From a virus: a DNA stretch of 64,000 nucleotides. The notes under the pieces are model-generated. The model had not been told where the DNA came from, did not search any database, and saw only the letters and a list, made by a program, of their open reading frames with translations. The position numbers and the translations under genes are program-made. Shown one piece after another: positions 17,135 to 27,490 of this stretch. The stretch covers positions 62,001 through 126,000 of IMG/VR virus record IMGVR_UViG_3300010885_057925; one strand, given 5' to 3'. The first letter of the stretch is position 1; each line of letters begins with the position of its first letter.

Positions 17135-20100
17135 TCATCTCCGCTTTTTTGGGTTGAAGCTCTTCATAGCAGTAGAACCATTTTGAATTATACTTGAAAC
17201 TTGAGACGATTGAGCGATTGTTTCGGTGGTAATTTTTTGGGGTCTACGTGAGTTAGTTCTGCGTCTAGATGGAGGCGTATCAGAATTCCTGTCTCTTTGA
17301 TCTCTGCCTGGATCAGAACTCTCAAGCTCTGGTGGGGTTATGACTACCTGCTCTGGCGGCCTGCTTCCCCATGAGCCTCGTGATCTAGGAGTTCCATCGT
17401 CAACTCGAGGATTCACGCTCTCGTCGGGCACATCATCCTGCGATTCAGGAGCTGTCGCAGGAGCTTCGATTATGGGCCTGTAATCTGAGACAAGCGCAGA
17501 GAAGCTGCAGACTGACATTCCACCGTTATGCGGATCTTGATCCTTCAAAAACACCCTTGTGGATGAGTCGGAGTTGGAAACTGGTCTCACATCAGAGAAT
17601 GTTAGACCGTAGTCCAGCACGATATTTGAATTTATTTCCAAAGTGAAGCTGTCTGGGTCAACGGGTATCATGAGGACCCTGTCGTGATTAAAGTCACGAG
17701 CCAACCTGGATAGAAGTCTGGAAGATCTAAGAATGTAGGACGAAGCGAGGTTCGCAAGAATCTCTTTCTTGGGAGTGCTCACTCCGCTTGACGTCTCATT
17801 AAAGTTTACGTATCCGTCCTGGAATATGGATGAAATCGATGACGCTGGTGGAAGAGAAATATCGGGTATGCTCAAATTCGAAAGAGAATTTAGCGCGTTT
17901 ATTCCAACGTTGGAGATTGACGTGTCGTTGTCGATCGCAGTCGATTCGTCAAGAACAAAACCCGACGTGTAATAATGGTATCTCTCTATCATAGCAGAGT
18001 TGTAGGCGTTTACGACAACTTGTTTCAACGTCGCAGCGTCCACATCTGGGTTCAAGCTAGCGTACTTGACGTTGATGTCGAAGTACGAATACGGACCGAG
18101 CTCTCCGCTTCTATCGAAAAGATAATACTCGGTCTCAGAACTTTCTACATTGGGACCTAGATTTCCCAGGAACAGCGCTGGGTCGAAGACGTAATCTTTT
18201 CTTTCGAAAGCATTAGCGATGTGGTATCGATAATCGACCTTTCCGATCGACACCTTGACAAGATTACTCTTATCAGACATCTGTCCGGTAATCGTGGATT
18301 TCGGAACTCCTACGTGAAGAACTCGTAGATTTTTTAAGCTGTTGTCAGCGAAACAATTCGGAATAGCTTCGGAGTTGAGATTCGAAAGGTAAGAGACAAC
18401 GGGCGAGACATTCGAAAAGACTCGAGGCAGATATCCTGATGTTTCAGACGGGCTCCATTTTTTCAGCATAGCACGTCTAAGCGCAACACCATGCGGAGTA
18501 ATCTCTGACAAGGCTTTGAGACGACCCTCATCGCTTGAGAAGCTCAAATCTTTCGAGAGCTCGGTGAAGTTTGTAATCGCGAGTCTTCTAAATTCTTTGA
18601 TGCTTCTAGAGTACGCGTTCAAGAAAGCATAAGCGTTCTGATAAGTTTCAACGTACTTTCTTGTATTAATGAAATCGACCGAAGCAGAGTTACTCGCAGT
18701 GTCGTTATTTGAAGATATCAAAGAGCGTATGCTAGAACCGACCGGACTGAGTGTGTTTCCACCGAAATTGAACCCAAATTTAGCGTGCCAATAGCCTCCA
18801 GATGACACTCTTTCTACTGAAAGCCCGAGGTTTATCGGAAACGTTGAATAACAAATAAAAGAAAAACAGCTTACTATCAACGACATAATCGCGTATTCAT
18901 CCATTTTTCCGTAAGCAGTGAAACCGCTCGTTTCAACGACGCTGTAACCGTCTGGAGCAGAATTTTTGCATTTTTCGATTAGATCGTCGTAGATATCGAC
19001 CATTAAGCTGAATATTGTTCCTTCTGCATCCCAAGATTCACGATAGTAATTGTACGGATGATCCGAGATATCGACTTGAAATCCTTCTGGATATTCATCT
19101 GTAGAAATTCTTGAAGCAACGTCTTTGTCGTATGTCCCGATTCCAACTACATTTCCTCTTTTCGATATCGCAACCTTAGTGAATCGATCGGCTTTCTCAT
19201 CTATATTCGAGTTATCACTAGCAGCACGAGCAATGACACGACCTGAAATGGTATTTTGAGAACTGGCGGAGATCACGTTCGTTTTTGTTTGGGTCGTCAC
19301 GACTTTAGCGTCGCTTTTTAACGTCTCGCTGTCTTCTGATGTCTTAGTCGTCGAAACAGTGACAGAAGAAGCCGGTGATTCTGACGAAAAAGACGCGCTT
19401 TCTATGTTTTGCTTGATTCTATTGTATTTAATAGATCCCAAGCATCGAAGTATGTACTGCCTAAACTCTGATTTGCTTATTATTCTGCCTTCTGAATCTT
19501 TGATTTTTGATTCATCGTTCGCTGCCTCTTGCAAAGCAATAAGCTGATATTTGTTTATAGCGCTTTGGTCAGCAAGAGCTAACGCGTCAGCGAAACTTTC
19601 CAAAACTTTCTTGAAAATCGAAATTGGAGTCAATCCGTTCTGTTCATCTAGAAAACTGACAAGGCTTTCAGTTATTCTTTGAAGTTGAGATATCGATGCT
19701 TCAAGCTGGTCGTTGTAAGAACTCAATTCATCGAAATTCAAATTACCAACCGCGATGGCATCTCTTACCAAAGCGCGCTCGCCAGACACGTAATTTTCGC
19801 CCGATAGTTTTCTACTCGGTATGACTTTCGTCCCGTCCGTCTTATCGTATCTAGCTATTTTCAAAGCGTGATTGAACGGCTCGATTCTTTTGGTGTATAA
19901 AGATCCGTCAGAAACGACTTTGGTCGTCGTGTCATCCAGCTTCTGAACTGACGTTAATTTGGCTCCATCGAAAATTTTATCAGCGTCCGCTATTGTTGAA
20001 ACGTTCAATCCAATTTCTGATTGAATGCTTTTTGCCCTTGCAATTCCTGCCGATAAATTCATCGTGCTGGACAAAGCGTGAACGCACAGTAGGAGCTCTG

Positions 20101-20848
20101 ATATGTTATTGGATTGAGAAAATCTAGTGATCGCTTCCCATGGATAATTTCCCTCTGCATTCGGATCGTAAGATCTGGTTTGACCTATGACGCTAGTCAG
20201 CTCGAAAGCTGCTTTCGCGTATCCGTTGTTAAAATTTGTGGATCTTGATCGCAGCTCTCTGAACAGCAGCAGCATGATATCGCTGCTTGAGAGATTGTCG
20301 ATCGGGACGCTGATTATGTCAGAGATTGAAACTGATCTAGCGGAAGCCGGTGACAGGCCATCGACCAGCTTGCCTGTGAGAAAATCTCTGAACTTCTCTT
20401 CGAATCCTTTCTGGGATGATGAGACATCGAGAGAACCTATCAAGCTCTCGACCGATGTCAAAAAGACATTGAGGTCATCGACAAATTTTTTCGCAGCTAC
20501 GACATCATCCTCCGTGGCTTTTTTCAAAGACGACCAGGTCCCCGCTGGATCTTCTTCAAGCGCACGGGTGATCACGTGGGTGACGTCCTGGATCTTGAGT
20601 TGCTCGAGTGATTGAGAGACTTTCAAGTAATTTAAGACTCTCTCATTTCCTGCTAGAAGCTTTGAAATTCCGAGTATCTCCGTCGGAATTTTGGTTGATT
20701 CGACCGCTGGCGTTTCGTCTCGAGATGGAGTTGGTTTCGAGCCCCCAAGAGCAGCTGGAAGATTGGCCCTATTCTTTTCTTGCGATGCTTCTAACCCGCG
20801 AGGCAATCCGCTTGATTTTCTATCTGAGCCTTTCGAAGGAATTGCCAT
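17135..20848 (-). CDS. Very large virion protein, 1237 aa
   Basis: ATG start at 20848, abutting the next gene upstream. No family is recognised. The first 250 residues are helical and charged; the middle is long and mixed with many Ser/Asn. Near residue 1050 a segment (FNHDRVLMIPVDPDSFTLEI) looks beta-structured. The last 130 residues are a disordered Pro/Arg/Ser-rich tail ending SFNPKKRR. Its size and location in the tail/baseplate block suggest a tail-tip or baseplate-associated structural protein. No cell-wall hydrolase motif was seen. Confidence 0.85.
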   Translation of the reverse strand: MAIPSKGSDRKSSGLPRGLEASQEKNRANLPAALGGSKPTPSRDETPAVESTKIPTEILGISKLLAGNERVLNYLKVSQSLEQLKIQDVTHVITRALEEDPAGTWSSLKKATEDDVVAAKKFVDDLNVFLTSVESLIGSLDVSSSQKGFEEKFRDFLTGKLVDGLSPASARSVSISDIISVPIDNLSSSDIMLLLFRELRSRSTNFNNGYAKAAFELTSVIGQTRSYDPNAEGNYPWEAITRFSQSNNISELLLCVHALSSTMNLSAGIARAKSIQSEIGLNVSTIADADKIFDGAKLTSVQKLDDTTTKVVSDGSLYTKRIEPFNHALKIARYDKTDGTKVIPSRKLSGENYVSGERALVRDAIAVGNLNFDELSSYNDQLEASISQLQRITESLVSFLDEQNGLTPISIFKKVLESFADALALADQSAINKYQLIALQEAANDESKIKDSEGRIISKSEFRQYILRCLGSIKYNRIKQNIESASFSSESPASSVTVSTTKTSEDSETLKSDAKVVTTQTKTNVISASSQNTISGRVIARAASDNSNIDEKADRFTKVAISKRGNVVGIGTYDKDVASRISTDEYPEGFQVDISDHPYNYYRESWDAEGTIFSLMVDIYDDLIEKCKNSAPDGYSVVETSGFTAYGKMDEYAIMSLIVSCFSFICYSTFPINLGLSVERVSSGGYWHAKFGFNFGGNTLSPVGSSIRSLISSNNDTASNSASVDFINTRKYVETYQNAYAFLNAYSRSIKEFRRLAITNFTELSKDLSFSSDEGRLKALSEITPHGVALRRAMLKKWSPSETSGYLPRVFSNVSPVVSYLSNLNSEAIPNCFADNSLKNLRVLHVGVPKSTITGQMSDKSNLVKVSIGKVDYRYHIANAFERKDYVFDPALFLGNLGPNVESSETEYYLFDRSGELGPYSYFDINVKYASLNPDVDAATLKQVVVNAYNSAMIERYHYYTSGFVLDESTAIDNDTSISNVGINALNSLSNLSIPDISLPPASSISSIFQDGYVNFNETSSGVSTPKKEILANLASSYILRSSRLLSRLARDFNHDRVLMIPVDPDSFTLEINSNIVLDYGLTFSDVRPVSNSDSSTRVFLKDQDPHNGGMSVCSFSALVSDYRPIIEAPATAPESQDDVPDESVNPRVDDGTPRSRGSWGSRPPEQVVITPPELESSDPGRDQRDRNSDTPPSRRRTNSRRPQKITTETIAQSSQVSSIIQNGSTAMKSFNPKKRR

Positions 20849-23215
20849 TTATCTGCTCCTCGCAGGTCCAAGCGTAGGACCCATATCGTAATTCGAATAG
20901 ACAACTTGAACGTAATAGTTCACGGGCGTTGATTCGGAGGCTAGCGTTTCATCTATAAACATCATTTTCGTGTTTCCGTCGAAGTGAACAGCCCGAAGTG
21001 GCGCCAAAACCCCATTATAGTCCGCGTGCACGATAAGGTGATCTATTTTTCTATCATTCGGAAGAAGAGTCCAGCTTATTTCATTTCCTCTCTGGATTTT
21101 TCTAACGAATACCTCTCCTACCTCAGTGTCTTTACGTGGTATTTCTACAATGACGGCCACTGTGGTCGATGTTGCGCCGGCTATCATCTCGTCGCTTGTA
21201 GAAGATGACGGGTCGTCAGATATCCCTGTCGCTGATACGGCTCTCTTTTGAACCACATTAGACGATAGCACTCCCTTTCTCAGAGATTTTGGAGAGTTGT
21301 ATTTTTTGAGATTGGTGTCAAAATGCTTTCCAGTCTCAACGTCGACTCTGTTTAAATTTGTCTGACTAAAGATCGTGCTCGGTGATCTCACCAGCAGACG
21401 CGCGAAATATATGTACTTCCTACCGGGAACAATATCAGACACGTTGTAGACGCTTCTAGTTCTTGAGCTGTCCTCGAAGACTCCAGAGTTGACGACGCCA
21501 AAATTTTCGACTTGGCCAGTGACGCAATCGAACCTTACGATCTCCAGAGCTGTGAGTTTGTTGAGAAGCTCGCGATTAGATTTAATCTCATTGAGATACT
21601 GCGAGCTTAGTCCGGTCGAGACCAATAATTCATAGACTTGATCTAAAGTTGTTTTCGATGATGACACATCGATTTGAAACGTGACCGTCTTTCCAGAGCC
21701 GTCAGATTCGATTCTGTAATCTTGACTTATCAGAGATTTAGACTCTTCGATGCTCTTGCTGCCGACGTAATGAACCACTGTCGATCGCTGAGATTCATAC
21801 ACATTTCCTCGGATATCGATCAACGCCACCTTGTATTCGAAAGCGGTGTCAGGCCTGAGAGGTTTGTCAAAAAATGAGGTGCTTGACGTCTCTTTATCGA
21901 GAGCTTTCTGATTGCTTCCGTCTACAGATGCAGGGACAGTGAACTCTTTTTCTCGAGTTGTCAGATTTCTTCTTACGATTCTTGTCGCTATCACGCCGTA
22001 CGGAATATTGTGAACGGCAACTTGTATCCCGCTGGATGTCTCATACGCGAAGATCGTAACAGGATCTTCAACGTTCTTCTGCTTTGACAATTTGCTTTTC
22101 GCGATTGTAGAGCTTGAAAATTCTCCGATTGTCTTTCCGGAAGCGTCGTATGAAACAGCGCGGTAAATTCCTGACTGGGCAGATGTCATCGTATCGGGAA
22201 TGTTGAAGGTATCCCCGGAGGACGCGCTCAAATTAGCGATCAGCTCATATGAATCTTCGGTAGCAACGTCTTTGTTTAGAGATTTTCTGTATATCCGAAT
22301 TCCCGCAGCTCGAGGATCCAGCTGCTTGACTCCGATTTTTCTCTTTGTTCCGTTGTCGATGACTGAGATCTTGGGGGCGATCGATGGAACCATCGCATCC
22401 CTTAGCAAGCTCGAGAAATCAACGATCTGATCGATACGCTGAGCGCTGACGCTACCTTTCATAGCTTTCGCTACGACGTTGTAACTGCCAACTCTATCAT
22501 TAGGTATGTACACATCGATCGGGACGGTCACGAAAGTTATCGCTTGCTCCGCTCTTTCAATAGAAGAAAACGTGTTTCCGCTCTTTTGCATTTCTGATCT
22601 CGCAACTTCGAAATGCAGATCTGCGTTGCTGTAATTTCCAGTTGTTCTAATTCCTGATACGCTCTTGGAAAGCGGAGCGTGAAATGGTTTGGAGTTCAGC
22701 TCGCCAGCCGGGTCTTTTTTCTTGTACTCCGCGATTGTCTTATATGAGCTCTTTGCGATTGCAGAGTTAGGAACTACGTTGGCGCTCGCGCCAGACCTAA
22801 CTATCGGTGGCCTGATCGAGTTTTGAGAATTTGAAAGACGAACTGTTGTCAGCTTCTTAAGCTGAGCCCCTGCTTTAATCTCTCGAAGCCTGTCATTCGG
22901 CAAATACTTCGTTATGTCCGACCTGCCAGAATAGACGACAAGATCTTTGTCGCGCTTTAATTTCTCGGAACGTAATGCTGCAACCTGATAGATTCCGGCT
23001 GAATTTGTAGCAGAGAGCTTGGGCGTCGTAACTTTCTCCACGTCCGCCGGCATTACTTCGTAATCCAAAAACAGGATATTATTTTTCACAGCGATCGTAG
23101 CGTCAACGTCAATATAGACCCTGAACATGACGCTTCCGTCCTTAGAACCGATTGCCTCGGGTAAGGTCGAGCTTTTCTTTATCGCCTGAAGCTGAGATTT
23201 AGACTTTAGTCTCAC
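20849..23215 (-). CDS. Virion protein with several FnIII-like modules, 788 aa
   Basis: GTG start at 23215, with GGAG six bases upstream inside the end of the preceding gene. At least three or four fibronectin-III-like modules are visible: IRIYRKSLNK ... SGIYRAVSYDASGK; IQVAVHNIPYGVIATRIVRR ... FEYKVALIDIRGN; and a C-terminal one, IDHLIVHADYNGV ... VNYYVQVVYSNYD. The pattern of strand, arginine/tyrosine strand and Gly-turn repeats about every 100 residues. Adhesion or spacer function in the tail is likely. It is coupled to the 1237-residue protein with no gap. Confidence 0.85.
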   Translation of the reverse strand: MRLKSKSQLQAIKKSSTLPEAIGSKDGSVMFRVYIDVDATIAVKNNILFLDYEVMPADVEKVTTPKLSATNSAGIYQVAALRSEKLKRDKDLVVYSGRSDITKYLPNDRLREIKAGAQLKKLTTVRLSNSQNSIRPPIVRSGASANVVPNSAIAKSSYKTIAEYKKKDPAGELNSKPFHAPLSKSVSGIRTTGNYSNADLHFEVARSEMQKSGNTFSSIERAEQAITFVTVPIDVYIPNDRVGSYNVVAKAMKGSVSAQRIDQIVDFSSLLRDAMVPSIAPKISVIDNGTKRKIGVKQLDPRAAGIRIYRKSLNKDVATEDSYELIANLSASSGDTFNIPDTMTSAQSGIYRAVSYDASGKTIGEFSSSTIAKSKLSKQKNVEDPVTIFAYETSSGIQVAVHNIPYGVIATRIVRRNLTTREKEFTVPASVDGSNQKALDKETSSTSFFDKPLRPDTAFEYKVALIDIRGNVYESQRSTVVHYVGSKSIEESKSLISQDYRIESDGSGKTVTFQIDVSSSKTTLDQVYELLVSTGLSSQYLNEIKSNRELLNKLTALEIVRFDCVTGQVENFGVVNSGVFEDSSRTRSVYNVSDIVPGRKYIYFARLLVRSPSTIFSQTNLNRVDVETGKHFDTNLKKYNSPKSLRKGVLSSNVVQKRAVSATGISDDPSSSTSDEMIAGATSTTVAVIVEIPRKDTEVGEVFVRKIQRGNEISWTLLPNDRKIDHLIVHADYNGVLAPLRAVHFDGNTKMMFIDETLASESTPVNYYVQVVYSNYDMGPTLGPARSR

Positions 23216-23218
23216 TTT

Positions 23219-24139
23219 TTACTCCAGCTCCAATGTGAACATGTTGATGAAAGTTGGATCGTTCGAGCTGTCAAAATAGATCTTACCGAGGAATATCGTT
23301 CTAACAAGCTTCTGCGGATCTGTCAAAGAACTTCTGTATCCGTAATCGATCGCGTCCAACTTGTTGATTAAGGAATCCGTTCCTATCTCAAACGCCTGCA
23401 TGATAAAATTGTTCTCGCTTGACGCCTCCAAGAACGTTATCTCTGCGCTCTCAAGCTGAGACAAGCGCGACTGCATCGCGATTCTGTCGGTATCACTCTT
23501 CTCATTGTAATCAGGATAATTAGCCAGCGTCTTACCAGCTAGAGCTCCAGCTGAGTTGACGGGTGGAAGGTATTTGAAGTTTGGAAGATTGGAGAGTCGC
23601 ATATCATTCTGCAGTGACTCTATCGAATCTAGGGTGGCCCACTCGACGTCGCCGCGGGAAGAATCGAAGGGAAATCCATCACGAACATTGAATGTGATGG
23701 AGGGCTGAGACACCTGGAACCCTGTGGTTTCAGCAAGTGGGTCATTCGTTCCGATTATCTGATTCCAGCCAAGCGACTGCGTGATTGACTGTAGCAGGAA
23801 GTCTGAAGCCTGGGATATGCTGCCGACCAGATTGGTAGATCCGGAGAGAAGATTCCCGCCAGCAGAGACGGCGATCCCATCTCCAGTGAACGGTCTCAGG
23901 TATCCGGAGTCGTCCGTCTCGAATGTTATCATGTCCGCAGATACATCACCTAGTGCTTCCAGGTATATCTTGGATGATGGATCCTCTATTGATCCGTCTG
24001 TTGTCGCATCGTAAGAAGCTCCAAGATCTGTGAACGTTGCGTACTCGATCTTCATCCTTCCAGATGCGATCTGACGTCGTCCCTGCTGAGTGAGAACGAC
24101 GTCCATGATCCTTGATTTCGGGTCGAGTATACCTGCCAT
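23219..24139 (-). CDS. Virion structural protein, 306 aa, paralogue of 236-aa protein
   Basis: ATG start at 24139. The N-terminal 40 residues (ILDPKSRIMDVVLTQQGRRQ, then IASGRMKIEYATFTDLG) parallel those of the 236-residue protein nearby: same VLT..GR core followed by (I/L)A and a beta strand. The remainder differs and includes FNVRDGFPFD and IFLGKIYFDSSND near the end. Such proteins recur in large T4-like genomes without a known function. Presumed tail structural component. Confidence 0.85.
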   Translation of the reverse strand: MAGILDPKSRIMDVVLTQQGRRQIASGRMKIEYATFTDLGASYDATTDGSIEDPSSKIYLEALGDVSADMITFETDDSGYLRPFTGDGIAVSAGGNLLSGSTNLVGSISQASDFLLQSITQSLGWNQIIGTNDPLAETTGFQVSQPSITFNVRDGFPFDSSRGDVEWATLDSIESLQNDMRLSNLPNFKYLPPVNSAGALAGKTLANYPDYNEKSDTDRIAMQSRLSQLESAEITFLEASSENNFIMQAFEIGTDSLINKLDAIDYGYRSSLTDPQKLVRTIFLGKIYFDSSNDPTFINMFTLELE

Positions 24140-24184
24140 CTATTTGCACCACCAACCTTAATTATCAGCGGCGCAAGTTCTCAG

Positions 24185-27100
24185 TTAAAGCTTGGTGATC
24201 GTAAGAATTGTATCCTCGGCAGACTGAATTTCTGAGTCGGTCGCGAGCTCGAGATATGAAGTTCCACCTGACGTTGTTGAGGTCTTGGCTTGCATCTTCA
24301 GTGTGGTTCCAGCTGCCAAGAAAACAGTTTTGCTTATTGTGATCGCGCTGGATGCGTAAGCGGCGGACGAGACGGCGTATGCGGCGAGAGTGGCTGACAG
24401 TGAGGAGGTGCTGGAGCTCCAAACCGTGGGGGTAGCTCCACTCTTCAATATCTGAGCAGAGCATATTGCCGAGTATGTTGATCCCTTCGTGACGTTCTTT
24501 ACTCTGAACGCTGCTTGAAGCTCGATCTTGTATCTTCCGCTTTCATTTATCGTGAAAGTTGTCGCAGACTTAGAGCTTGCCGCCGTCAGGATGTCGCTTT
24601 CATTTGTGATGACGTCAGCGAGGTACATGTCCTTGTAGCTTGTTGTGAGCTCAACGTCAGATGTCGAAGAATCTGATCCGAGAGCGACGCAGTAAACTTT
24701 GATACCAGGGCCTGTCTTAGACTTGGTGACGTTGTAGATTTTCGTTACTGTAGAGCCGCTGTAAGTAGCCCGCATTGTGAATGACGTCGAGTCCGCGTTC
24801 CAGGTTACGCATGACAACGAGAACTGGCCGGTAGTCTTATTCAGGTTCAGCTGAAGCTCGTCGATGTAAGCAATGTAATCATTGCCAGACAGCTCACCGC
24901 CCGGGATGCTGAACGTACATGCCGCTGTCACGTCGGTCTTTCCGTTGTACACCTTGAAATATCCGCCGCCGAGGGCTGTCAAGTTCTCTGCGGTGACGAT
25001 TCCACTCGAGTTTGCCGGAATGACCGCGACCTCTTTGGTGAGCTGTCCGGTAAGCGAAGATTCACCGGCGGTTCCCTTGAACGATGACCCGTTCAGCGTC
25101 CAAGTTGAGGAGTTGGTGCGAGTGTAGACCTTGTGGTTGACCGTATCGATGAGTGTGTCACCGACTTCGCAACCATAGCTTGTTGCTCCAGTTGGAGAGC
25201 CAGAAGCTGATATCGCGGATGACGCTACTACTTTCTTCCCGTTGGAGCCGTCCGTTCCATCTTTCCCGTTGCTACCTGGCAGTCCGTCGGCACCGTTAAT
25301 ACCGTTAGCACCGGCAACGCCACCGCGGGCTTTCGTTACCTTGTACACCTTGGTGTACGTCACGCCGTTGTGGATCGCGCGCATCGTAAATTTCGCGAAA
25401 GGTTGGGTCCAGTTAGCTCCAGACAGTGAGTAAGCTCCACCTGATGTGATCGAGAGAGTGAGACCGTTGACAGTAGCGCTTGAGCTTGTGCCCGACGTGC
25501 TGGTGTAGTAAGTGATCCCCGATGCTATCTTCGATCCGCCTGATCGAAGCTCAAACTCTCCCCCTGTATCAGAGAAGTCGTACCCAGCTCCATCGCTGTT
25601 GGTTGGAATAACATCGGAATCGTTCGTGAGCTGGGCAGATATTCCGTCTTTTCCGGGAGTGCCGTCGGTCCCATCCTTGCCGTTCGATCCGTTGCTTCCC
25701 TTAAATGCTAAGCCTGAGTTCCAAGATCCGGTTGCTTTCGTATGAACTTTGAAATTTGAGAGGTCGAGGTAGACTTCATCGTCGTCTCCGTCAGTGTTAG
25801 ACGGAGATCCATTCCCGAATTTAATTGACTTGCCGTTCAACCCAGGAGCACCATCGTTTCCCTTGAACGCAGAGCCTCCGCTCCAATATCCTGACGACTT
25901 TGTGTGAACTTTGAAATCGTTTAGATCAAAGTAGACTTCATCATCATCTCCCAGAGAATCGGATGGTGAACCGTTTCCGAACCTGACGGATTTACCGTTT
26001 AAACCGCTCTGACCGTCATTTCCTCTGAAGCCTAGTCCGATCCCCCACGATCCAGCTGATTTAGAATGAACTTTGAAGCTCGAAAGATCGAGGTAGACTT
26101 CATCGTCGTCTCCGTCAGAGTCCAATGGTGCCCCATTTCCGAACCTGAGAGACTTTCCGTTAATTCCGTTTTGACCGTTGTCTCCAGCGTCTCCCTTATC
26201 CCCTTTTCCTCCAGCAATGCTTCCTTGATCTTCCCAACCCGCTGATGTCCTTTTGTACATCCTCTTGTTGTTCGAATCTACTACGGTATCTCCCACTTTT
26301 GCAGACGCTAATATCGCGTTGGCAGACCACACTGTTTGAGAAAGCTCTGCGAGATTGACCGAATTGGAAAGAGAGACATTCTTTAATTCGCTCGGCTTGT
26401 ATGAATTTCTAGGATCCCAACGATCTCCCGGAACACCGGATGAGTTTCTCTTGTACCACTTGAAGTTTGTCACATCGTGGTAGAGGTCACCAGCTACAGC
26501 ATCACCGATGTCTGATGGGAGCTCTGAAGATGGATCGTCAGGATCACCGGATCCATCGAATACCGTCTTTCCGCTCTTTCCCTTATGGGATGTACGAGAG
26601 ACCCAAGCATCCGATGTCCTCTTGTAGAAGACATGGTTCAGAGTGTCAAGGTAGAGATCACCGTTTTTTACCTCAGACTCCTCGACCCCTGCATCAGCGA
26701 GAGCTGCAGCGTAGACAGTTGGGTTTGTTGGAGAGCCTGCGCCCTCTATAGTGGTTCGACCGTCGTTTCCGTTCGAACCGTTTGAACCGTTCAAACCGCT
26801 CGGTCCAATAGAGCCCAGATACGCGCTTCTGGCGTCCCATCTGTCTCCAGGGATACCGGACGAGTTTCTGCGGTGCCATTTGAAATTCACTACGTCGTGG
26901 TAGAGATCTCCCTCCTCTGCGTCAGAAATATCTGATGGAAGCTCTGAGGCTGGGTCATCCGGATCTCCCGACCCTTCGAATATCGTTCTGCCCCTCTTAC
27001 CCTTGTGAGACGATCTTGAGACCCAGGCGCCAGACACTCTCTTGTAGAAGACGTGATCCGCAGTGTCGAGGAATAAATCACCGTTTTGAACGCCAGAAGA

Positions 27101-27472
27101 CGTTATACCGGCTTCAGAGAGAGCTGCTGCGTAGACAGTTGGGTTCGACGGAGGACCATTACCCTCAAGTGTGGTTCTTCCGTTTGCACCATTCGCTCCG
27201 CCTGAGCCCGAGCCCCCCATCTCAAATCCATCATCCCACCCCGAGAAATCTTTAACATGAATCTTTTTATTGACAGAGTCAAGGTAAATAGACCCATTTT
27301 TTCCTAGCTCTAATGATGGAAGTCCCGATCCAACGTGAACATTTGAAGCCGCTGCATCCGCAAAGCTAGAGGGCGCCTCGGTCAGATCTCCCACGATGAT
27401 AGTATACGTCGAGACCGCGTCTCTGATCGTGTACGTTTTTCCGGGTTCAATTTTAGCCATTTTCTTGTTCAT
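24185..27472 (-). CDS. Collagen-like tail fibre with C1q-like tip, 1095 aa
   Basis: ATG start at 27472. Seven short Gly-X-Y segments (for example GANGANG, GPSGLNGSNGSNGNDG, GDKGDAGDNGQNG, GKDGTDGTPGKDG, GINGADGLPGSNG) would form collagen-type triple helices between small globular units. There are two copies of a ~115-residue unit (99-213 and 239-353), three copies of a 54-residue unit (439-600) and two related Ig-like units (about 614-716 and the corresponding segment after 780). The last 170 residues (GRYKIELQAAFRV, LAAGTTLKMQAKT) have the look of a C1q/TNF-type jelly roll. A trimeric receptor-binding fibre is likely. Confidence 0.9.
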   Translation of the reverse strand: MNKKMAKIEPGKTYTIRDAVSTYTIIVGDLTEAPSSFADAAASNVHVGSGLPSLELGKNGSIYLDSVNKKIHVKDFSGWDDGFEMGGSGSGGANGANGRTTLEGNGPPSNPTVYAAALSEAGITSSGVQNGDLFLDTADHVFYKRVSGAWVSRSSHKGKRGRTIFEGSGDPDDPASELPSDISDAEEGDLYHDVVNFKWHRRNSSGIPGDRWDARSAYLGSIGPSGLNGSNGSNGNDGRTTIEGAGSPTNPTVYAAALADAGVEESEVKNGDLYLDTLNHVFYKRTSDAWVSRTSHKGKSGKTVFDGSGDPDDPSSELPSDIGDAVAGDLYHDVTNFKWYKRNSSGVPGDRWDPRNSYKPSELKNVSLSNSVNLAELSQTVWSANAILASAKVGDTVVDSNNKRMYKRTSAGWEDQGSIAGGKGDKGDAGDNGQNGINGKSLRFGNGAPLDSDGDDDEVYLDLSSFKVHSKSAGSWGIGLGFRGNDGQSGLNGKSVRFGNGSPSDSLGDDDEVYFDLNDFKVHTKSSGYWSGGSAFKGNDGAPGLNGKSIKFGNGSPSNTDGDDDEVYLDLSNFKVHTKATGSWNSGLAFKGSNGSNGKDGTDGTPGKDGISAQLTNDSDVIPTNSDGAGYDFSDTGGEFELRSGGSKIASGITYYTSTSGTSSSATVNGLTLSITSGGAYSLSGANWTQPFAKFTMRAIHNGVTYTKVYKVTKARGGVAGANGINGADGLPGSNGKDGTDGSNGKKVVASSAISASGSPTGATSYGCEVGDTLIDTVNHKVYTRTNSSTWTLNGSSFKGTAGESSLTGQLTKEVAVIPANSSGIVTAENLTALGGGYFKVYNGKTDVTAACTFSIPGGELSGNDYIAYIDELQLNLNKTTGQFSLSCVTWNADSTSFTMRATYSGSTVTKIYNVTKSKTGPGIKVYCVALGSDSSTSDVELTTSYKDMYLADVITNESDILTAASSKSATTFTINESGRYKIELQAAFRVKNVTKGSTYSAICSAQILKSGATPTVWSSSTSSLSATLAAYAVSSAAYASSAITISKTVFLAAGTTLKMQAKTSTTSGGTSYLELATDSEIQSAEDTILTITKL
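25703..26158 (-). repeat. Three tandem 162-bp coding repeats (54 aa)
   Basis: Unit consensus at protein level: GKS-hydrophobic-(R/K)FGNG, then DDDEVY(L/F)DL and FKVH(S/T)K, then a Gly-Trp segment and a Gly-rich linker. The copies start at residues 439, 493 and 547 of the collagen-like fibre. The DNA is nearly identical over the DDDEVY part. Such repeats are prone to copy-number change by recombination. Confidence 0.85.
26414..27178 (-). repeat. Two coding repeats of about 345 bp in collagen-like fibre
   Basis: Residues 99-213 and 239-353 are two copies of one unit with shared segments NPTVYAAAL, NGDL(F/Y)LDT, HVFYKR, GSGDPDDP, SELPSDI, GDLYHDV and RNSSG(I/V)PGDRWD. They are separated by a Gly-X-Y linker. 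Clear internal duplication. Confidence 0.85.
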
Positions 27473-27490
27473 TTTCGCTCTCTAGGTTTG

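Noticed and set aside
26760-26800. Palindromic stretch around GTTTGAACCGTTCAAAC
   Set aside because: It arises from repeated Gly-Ser-Asn codons in the collagen-like linker; the hairpin loop would be one base.
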